A stretch of 64,000 bases of DNA from Cyprinodon diabolis (lineage: Eukaryota; Chordata; Actinopteri; Cyprinodontiformes; Cyprinodontidae): NCBI GenBank assembly GCA_030533445.1, contig CM060064.1, forward strand, positions 8,204,879 to 8,268,878. The letters are read 5' to 3'. The notes beneath the pieces are model-generated. The model was not told where the DNA came from. It did not search any database and worked only from the letters and a program-made list of their open reading frames with translations. Within the stretch, counting starts at the first letter, position 1, and each line of letters begins with the position of its first letter. Positions 58,435-64,000 of this stretch are shown here, in pieces. The position numbers and the translations under genes were made by a program.

Positions 58435-61400
58435 AATGGCTGAGCTGTACTAGACCAAATCTCTGCATCTCTAACTTCACATATAAATGATGATTCAGTC
58501 TCCTGGTTCTGTGTTTCAAATGATTTCATGTTTATTTCATCATTAACTGTCTACCAGCACTCCCATCCACTTGCATTTTTCCAGCCCAGATTCCAGCATA
58601 AAAAGTCTGACAGCAGCAGAGTTAGTACAGGAAAACAGCGCTGAAGCCCCTCCATCTGCTCTGGCTAATGATGATGCTCCTCCTGGCCCGGAGCGGAACT
58701 GTGAGAGGGAGATTTAAACCCATAATACCCCTGGGGGCTCTGGTGCTGCACAGAGCTGCAGCAACACCGTCACTCTATCACTTTCTATATGATAGCTGGC
58801 AGAGCAGGTAACAATGGCCCGGCAACAATGTCTTTTTGTATTACTGACAAGTGCCTTATTTGGTTGACATAACCTGCCGGTGCATGTGAGGGGCGGCGCT
58901 GGGCACACAGGGAAACGAATGACAGCTACACCGTTGAGACATTGTTGCAGAAATCACAGCTCACTATGTTTTAAAAAAATCCCCAGCAGTATGTGCATGT
59001 GTGTGAGTGATAGGAAGGGAGGGAGCAAGGACAGCTCTGACTGAGGTGGCTGTCTCTGATACATTAATTGGAAGGATGGCAAACATGGAAAACAGGCTTT
59101 TTTTTCCCAGTCCCTCCATCCCAAACATTGAGAATCTGTAATTCCCCTGCAGTTCAGGAGCTTTAAACTGGCTGTGAAGCTCTAAGAGGGACCGGCTCTG
59201 ACATCTATCTCCTAAAACAAGTGAGTTAAAACACAAAGAACAGCTGCATCCACTGTGTGTGTGTCACTGGGAGATGTAGAGAGCTCCTCAGGGATTGAGT
59301 GTTCATGCACAGTAAATGGAAGTGGCACAGCTCTGACCTTTGAGCCTCGGCATACGAGTAAAGTGAAGGCGCTGTCAAAATATTGCTTCAGAAATGACAA
59401 TCCACCTCGCCGGTCCCAAGCCTTGACACGGAAGGCAAGTGGAGAGCCGTAACCTGCTGATCCCGACATTACAAATGAGGGGATTATCATGACAACAAAC
59501 CGCAGCTCGACACGCTGCATACCCTAAAGATATTCTGGCACTGCCCCTTATTATCAGCCCCCCCCAGCAGATAGTCGTCAAGGCAGCCAAAAGTGAGGAA
59601 CGGGAGCTGCTGTGTGTCAAAATCCCCAAATCAAATCTCAGATCAGCCTTTGCACTTCAAGTTCCTCCTCTAAGCAACTTCCCTGTTATTATGTGACACT
59701 GAATTACTGAATTTGGGATTCGGCAGGAGGGGAGCTCATTCACAGCTTCATTTTCACCCATGTAATGATCAAGTCCACAGAGACTAGCTCACTTGTAAAA
59801 GAATACCAAAATATCACAAATAATTACTAGTGTTCTGAGAGCAAACTCGGGAGGAACAAAGACAGGCAGCCGTAATTATATCTTGGCGTGTATGGCATGT
59901 CAATGGGCCACCTTCGTTCAACAGGGGCATTCCCCAGGGGCCCCTCCAGGCATCAAAATGATGTCCAAATTATTTTTGTTGGGCTCAGTAACAGCATGGC
60001 CCAATTATTATATGTACAGGTAGCACATTATGACAACAGCCATGTTTACACCTGTCTCCATGAGGCGGCTGAGGTTTACACTCTGTAATTTAGCAAATGT
60101 ACAGTATGCATATGAGCTTGTTGGCAGGGATTTAAATTAGGTCAGAAATGGAATACATCAATAGCAACCCATATGTGCATCTTTCTGTTTCTTTTTCTCC
60201 CTCCCTCCCCTTCCTGTGTCTTCTTTGCTCAGAAGCTTGGCGATGAAGCAGCTTGACGACTGCACAAGTGTGATATGTGCAAATCACATTTGCAGATGAG
60301 CTTGAAACTCCCTTTTAATATTCAGATATGAGACATCCCGTGCCGAGAAGCCCCGCTAAGACGCGATCCGGGGGAGAGAGAAGCAAGATCCGCGTCATTA
60401 AGGGAGTCGTTAGAGGCTCGGTTTACATTTCGAATATTCCACCGGAAAAAAAAAAGTACAACCAAGTGAAAACATCACCAGCTATCTGCGATAACAATGC
60501 AAATTTTTTTCTTTTTTGTCCGGAGATTCTGTCGAAATCCAAAGTCGCACAGGTTTTACTTTTCTTTCCTTTCTCTCTCTCCCCCCCACCACCCCACCCA
60601 TACTCTGGCTTAACACTCTCAGCTTATTGCTTTGATTTCTTTTCCATTTTTTCCCTGAGAAGTCGCACGTGGGCTTGGTGGACTCACTAAAGGTGAAAGG
60701 TACGTTTGCCACGAGGCACGGGGGACACGTGTCTCCAAAGCCTGCCAGTAGCTCATCAAACAAGCCGGACTGTGGATGGATGCTGGCCCCAGATGGCATT
60801 TAGAAAGTCAAAAGAGCAACCGCTCTACCACAGAAACCATCCCCGATTCCTGTTTACTTCTTGCACAGAAATCCACCAGGAACATCCAAGTTTGCTAACC
60901 CCTCTGCATCTTACACATGCTAGCTTCATATTAGGCCTTTGGGGATATTTTTTTACTTTGATTTAAAGCTTAAACTATATTTAACTGAATGCAGCCCCAG
61001 TGGTTTCTCCCCGCTCCCCACCTCTACCTCCTTCATTTCTTAGCTCTGCGCCAAAATTTGTCCCTGTGCCATTTTAATTACAGCCAAGACAATCTTTATG
61101 GTGGTATTCTGCGAGAACACCAATCTGCAAAATAGGTGATAAGTAGACCCACCACACAGCTTTGGTATCAGTCATAAACAGACACTTTAATTGAATAATT
61201 TGACCTAAGAGGCTGATCCTGAGAAATAGCATGCTGGAAAAATAATAATAAAATTAAACGTTGAAGACTGTTTGGGGTTTGACGGCTGCAGTCGGGAATG
61301 CACACTGGGTTTGGCTGGTTGCCCACCAACTAGCCAATGTGGGGCATATACGGAGCAGATAAGTGAGACTTTGGTGTCCTGGAAGCGTTTGGATGCAGCT

Positions 61401-62805
61401 GGGGTTTGACACGTATGTATGAGTCCGTGTGCAGGCGTGTGGGTGAAGTGCGACCACTGGAGAGTAAGTCTCCAGCTAGATGTTTGTCATACAAATAGAA
61501 AAAAAAAAAAAACAGCACACAGGGCGGGTTTCTGCAGAGCCTCAGAGACAACGACTCGCGGCCTTTTCCTGTTTAAGGATAGCTGTCAGGGGGGGATGAT
61601 GGCTCTGATTCAAAACTGCAGCAGGTTTGCACCGAGCTCCCTGATAAAACGGCGAAAAAAAGCAGAAAGCCTTCCCCTCTCATTGCACCTCTGTCTTTCT
61701 CTCCCTCCCTCCATCATTCTCCCTTTCCCTCCACAGTTCAGCACTGATTTGACTGCTAGCATAATTTTGCAGAGGAGACTATTTGCAGATGCAGCAGAGT
61801 TATCAATCCAAACAGACACACAATCCGGGTCCAATGTCACTTCTCCTCATTATGTTAATGGTTAATACATGCAAATGAAAACATTCTGGCAATTTGATTT
61901 CTTTGAAGATAGTTTGCATATTGTCTTAGCCATAATGATGGTACACTTTCTCCACAGCTTGGATTTATGCAAGGCTAGTTAGTTCATTTTTATCAGCTCT
62001 GAGTTCATTTCTAGGGCTACTGGAATGTGATTTCCCTTTCCCCTCACTATTTAGCTCATTAGGATTCAGGTACCATAAGCAGATTTTTCACGCTATTGGT
62101 GTTTTTCTTAATTAAGAAACAAATGAATTCTCCCCAGCAAAATAGATGGAACAACGGGATAGGGTGCCAGGGGCCAGATGCGGCGCTTCTTAATTAGAAG
62201 TCACTCCATTGTCTGAGGTTTTTAATGAAGCCCCAATCTAAATGGATATCAAAAAAGCTTCTAGAGAAGAGAAAAAAAACACTTGGCATATGCACACACT
62301 GGCTATTTAAAATAATAAGGAAATAAAGATAATGAAAGACAAAAGATATGTAGTGGCAGCCCCGGCTCACACCTCCAGTTTAGAGCATTCTGCACTCTCG
62401 TCACCTCTGGATGAGCCCTATTAAAACAGCTCGATCCCTCGCTGGCCTTGGCCCGCCTGCAGCCATGTCTAATGTTCTGCCAAACCAACAGTGGAACACG
62501 CTCTTTTCAACTTCCCATCAAAGGTGGAAGTTTCTTTGCCCTGTGGATTGTTATCGACTATTTCCTAAAAACTCCTGCAGCTGTCGACTTCCTGCAGAAT
62601 GTGAGCCTATCACGAAGGGGAATGACTCACAACTGGTGTAGGTGGAATAGATGATTAAGGGGGGAAGAGTTTTTGTTACAGAAAGTCATCTGGGTCCGTT
62701 TGCGGCTCTGTTGACTAAAGATGATAACATCGGAGCTGCATCCGACTGAAATAAAAACCGGTAACATGCCCACATGTGCTGCCAACCTCATCAGTTCTTC
62801 TTCAG
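58435..62805. other. Intron 1 sequence, candidate conserved blocks
   Basis: No repeat family recognised over 4 kb, which is unusual for this window. 59790-60130 is AT-rich with TAATTA motifs. 60325-60440 has a CpG cluster (aagacgcgatccgggg). 60560-60600 is C/T-rich. I could not fit the zfpm2 first exon here. Confidence 0.35.
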
Positions 62806-62983
62806 ACGGCATGGCTTAGGAGCTCCCCGGAGGATGGGCCAGTGCCCACTGATATGGGGCCCAGCAACCATCTTGTCCAGGCCAAGCGCCCCAACACCCA
62901 GAGGCTGTGCCATCAATGCCATGACTTGTGCCAGACTGGATTGCACCCAGCAATCCATTTCAAAGGCGTTTTTTATGGATCAG
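62806..62983 (+). other. Possible plus-strand exon (weak)
   Basis: A 178-bp stretch is preceded by tcagttcttcttcag and followed by gtatgcag, giving acceptor and donor signals on the plus strand. Two frames stay open throughout, one giving SPEDGPVPTDMGPSNHLVQA and RLCHQCHDLCQTGLHP. I recognise no family. It could be a conserved non-coding block or a chance arrangement. Confidence 0.15.
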
Positions 62984-63479
62984 GTATGCAGTGTGATTTT
63001 CCTTTCCCTTTGTAATGCGCTGTGTCAAAGGAGAGCAAGGCTGAGTTTAAAGCCATACACTAGTTTTTTCTATGCCTTTCATTTGAAAAGGAGACATAAT
63101 TGATTTCTGACTTACAAAAAGTCAAGTTAGAAGAGATTAGATAAAGGGCCAAAGTCCTAAAAATCAATTGACAGTGTGGAAACGTTGATCCAGATGCTGT
63201 TTAGTGATTGTATCTGCAGCTATACTGGTACCACAAGCAAATATAGGATTCTCACAGTATAAGAGTCGCAAAATTACACCATTTAATGGGGTCACAGTGG
63301 TTCAACAATTCAAAGCAAAAATGGATACCACAAGAATTTTCTTCAAAACTAAAATTACAAATAGTGCATTTATAGCAGGCGTTTAACTTTAAACATATAA
63401 AATATTTAAAATATTTCCTCTCTCTCTTAATAACACGCATTACAAGCTGGTTAACTAGTTCAGCAATCTGGTTGCAAAA
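62984..63479. other. Intron 1 sequence, nothing recognised
   Basis: AT-rich and unique. Confidence 0.5.
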
Positions 63480-63692
63480 TCTCAATGTAAGGCAATATTA
63501 AATGTCTCTACATCCTCATCCAGGTGGAGCAAATCTTGCAAAGTCATTGACTGAATGCATTCAGCTTGGTTTCCCTAAATTGGAAACTTTAAACCAATCA
63601 GTCTGGATGATCTGATTAAATTGTCTCTGTAAAGTACCCTGAGATGACAGGGGTGGTAAATTGGCTCTATATAAATAAACTGAATTGAATTA
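63480..63692 (+). mobile_element. L2 LINE 3' end copy
   Basis: Diverged 3' UTR and tail: gattaaattgtctctgtaaa, accctgagatgacaggggtg and ataaataaactgaattgaat. An old, strongly 5'-truncated copy. Confidence 0.75.
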
Positions 63693-64000
63693 TTAGGCAG
63701 CTACAACCTGCAGTCAGCTGCTTTACCCAAAGCTAATCTAGTGTTATCATCTCAGATACTCTGCTGTTATATTTAGCAAGTATTTCAACCTCTAACTAGT
63801 GCCATTTTTTTGTGTGTGTGTTACTGAAGAATCTTATGCCTCTTTTCCATTGGTCTTAGTAAGGCAGGTAGTTTGAAGCTACACCACAATAAGATCTTGC
63901 TCTGTTTATGGCTGTTTTAAGGCTCAGAGTAAAAGAGGAGAACCAAGGAAGGCTGAGGACGTCAAGATAAGGGAACCTGGATATGAACCAGAGAGAGAAA
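63693..64000. other. Window end, nothing recognised
   Basis: Unique sequence without features. Confidence 0.5.

Noticed and set aside
60650..60790. Possible zfpm2 exon 1 ending CGTGGCAAAC before gtacct on the minus strand
   Set aside because: In the required phase it does not read like the conserved MSRRKQ...RQIK start, and the donor is weak.

Overview
This window is vertebrate nuclear DNA, almost certainly from a teleost fish and probably a percomorph-type one. Three things point there: GT-AG introns, the repeat families (L2-type LINEs with a GAATT-rich tail, Tc1/mariner, hAT and MITEs, tRNA-derived SINEs), and one recognisable host gene. There are no bacterial-style operons, rRNA, functional tRNA or CRISPR.

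Host gene. The whole window appears to lie inside zfpm2 (FOG2, the GATA4/5/6 cofactor), read on the minus strand. Two short coding exons were found. Exon 2 (43088-43246, 159 bp) and exon 3 (30410-30511, 102 bp) both have good splice sites, both are in phase 1, and their protein matches the acidic N-terminal region of vertebrate FOG2. No counterpart of exon 1 (the MSRRKQ start) was found at higher coordinates, and none of exon 4 at lower coordinates. The window therefore holds part of intron 1 (43247-64000), all of intron 2 (30512-43087) and part of intron 3 (1-30409). A CpG-rich block with CCAAT and E-box motifs at about 7316-7550 in intron 3 could be an alternative promoter.

Mobile elements fill much of the introns, most densely from 17 to 30 kb. 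The most intact is a 1252-bp Tc1/mariner element (24567-25818) with perfect 31-bp terminal inverted repeats, a TA target duplication and an uninterrupted 343-aa DD34E transposase. Just upstream are a decayed Tc1 relic and a 3.3-kb L2 LINE (about 19.87-23.14 kb). The L2 keeps its endonuclease and reverse-transcriptase core but carries stop codons, an internal deletion, and a nested 96-bp copy of its own 3' tail. Other elements with visible boundaries are hATs at 11155-12299 and 17512-18372 (the latter splitting a SINE head), a hAT MITE at 52404-52770, a tRNA-derived SINE with a 12-bp target duplication at 4296-4624, several palindromic MITEs, and a non-autonomous element carrying a 123-aa ORF that resembles the P2X7-like family of fish transposon proteins.

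Simple and satellite DNA: a 1.6-kb GGAT-based satellite (46553-48182) with a roughly 299-bp higher-order duplication, an AT/GATA microsatellite (58272-58428), a CCAT tract (36142-36214) and a GGCCA-rich minisatellite (39552-39642). Most long open frames here are transposon remnants or low-complexity artefacts. I see no clear new multi-gene system. The best leads are the possible intronic promoter, the self-tail insertion in the L2, the intact Tc1, and two promoter/first-exon-like modules that each occur twice.
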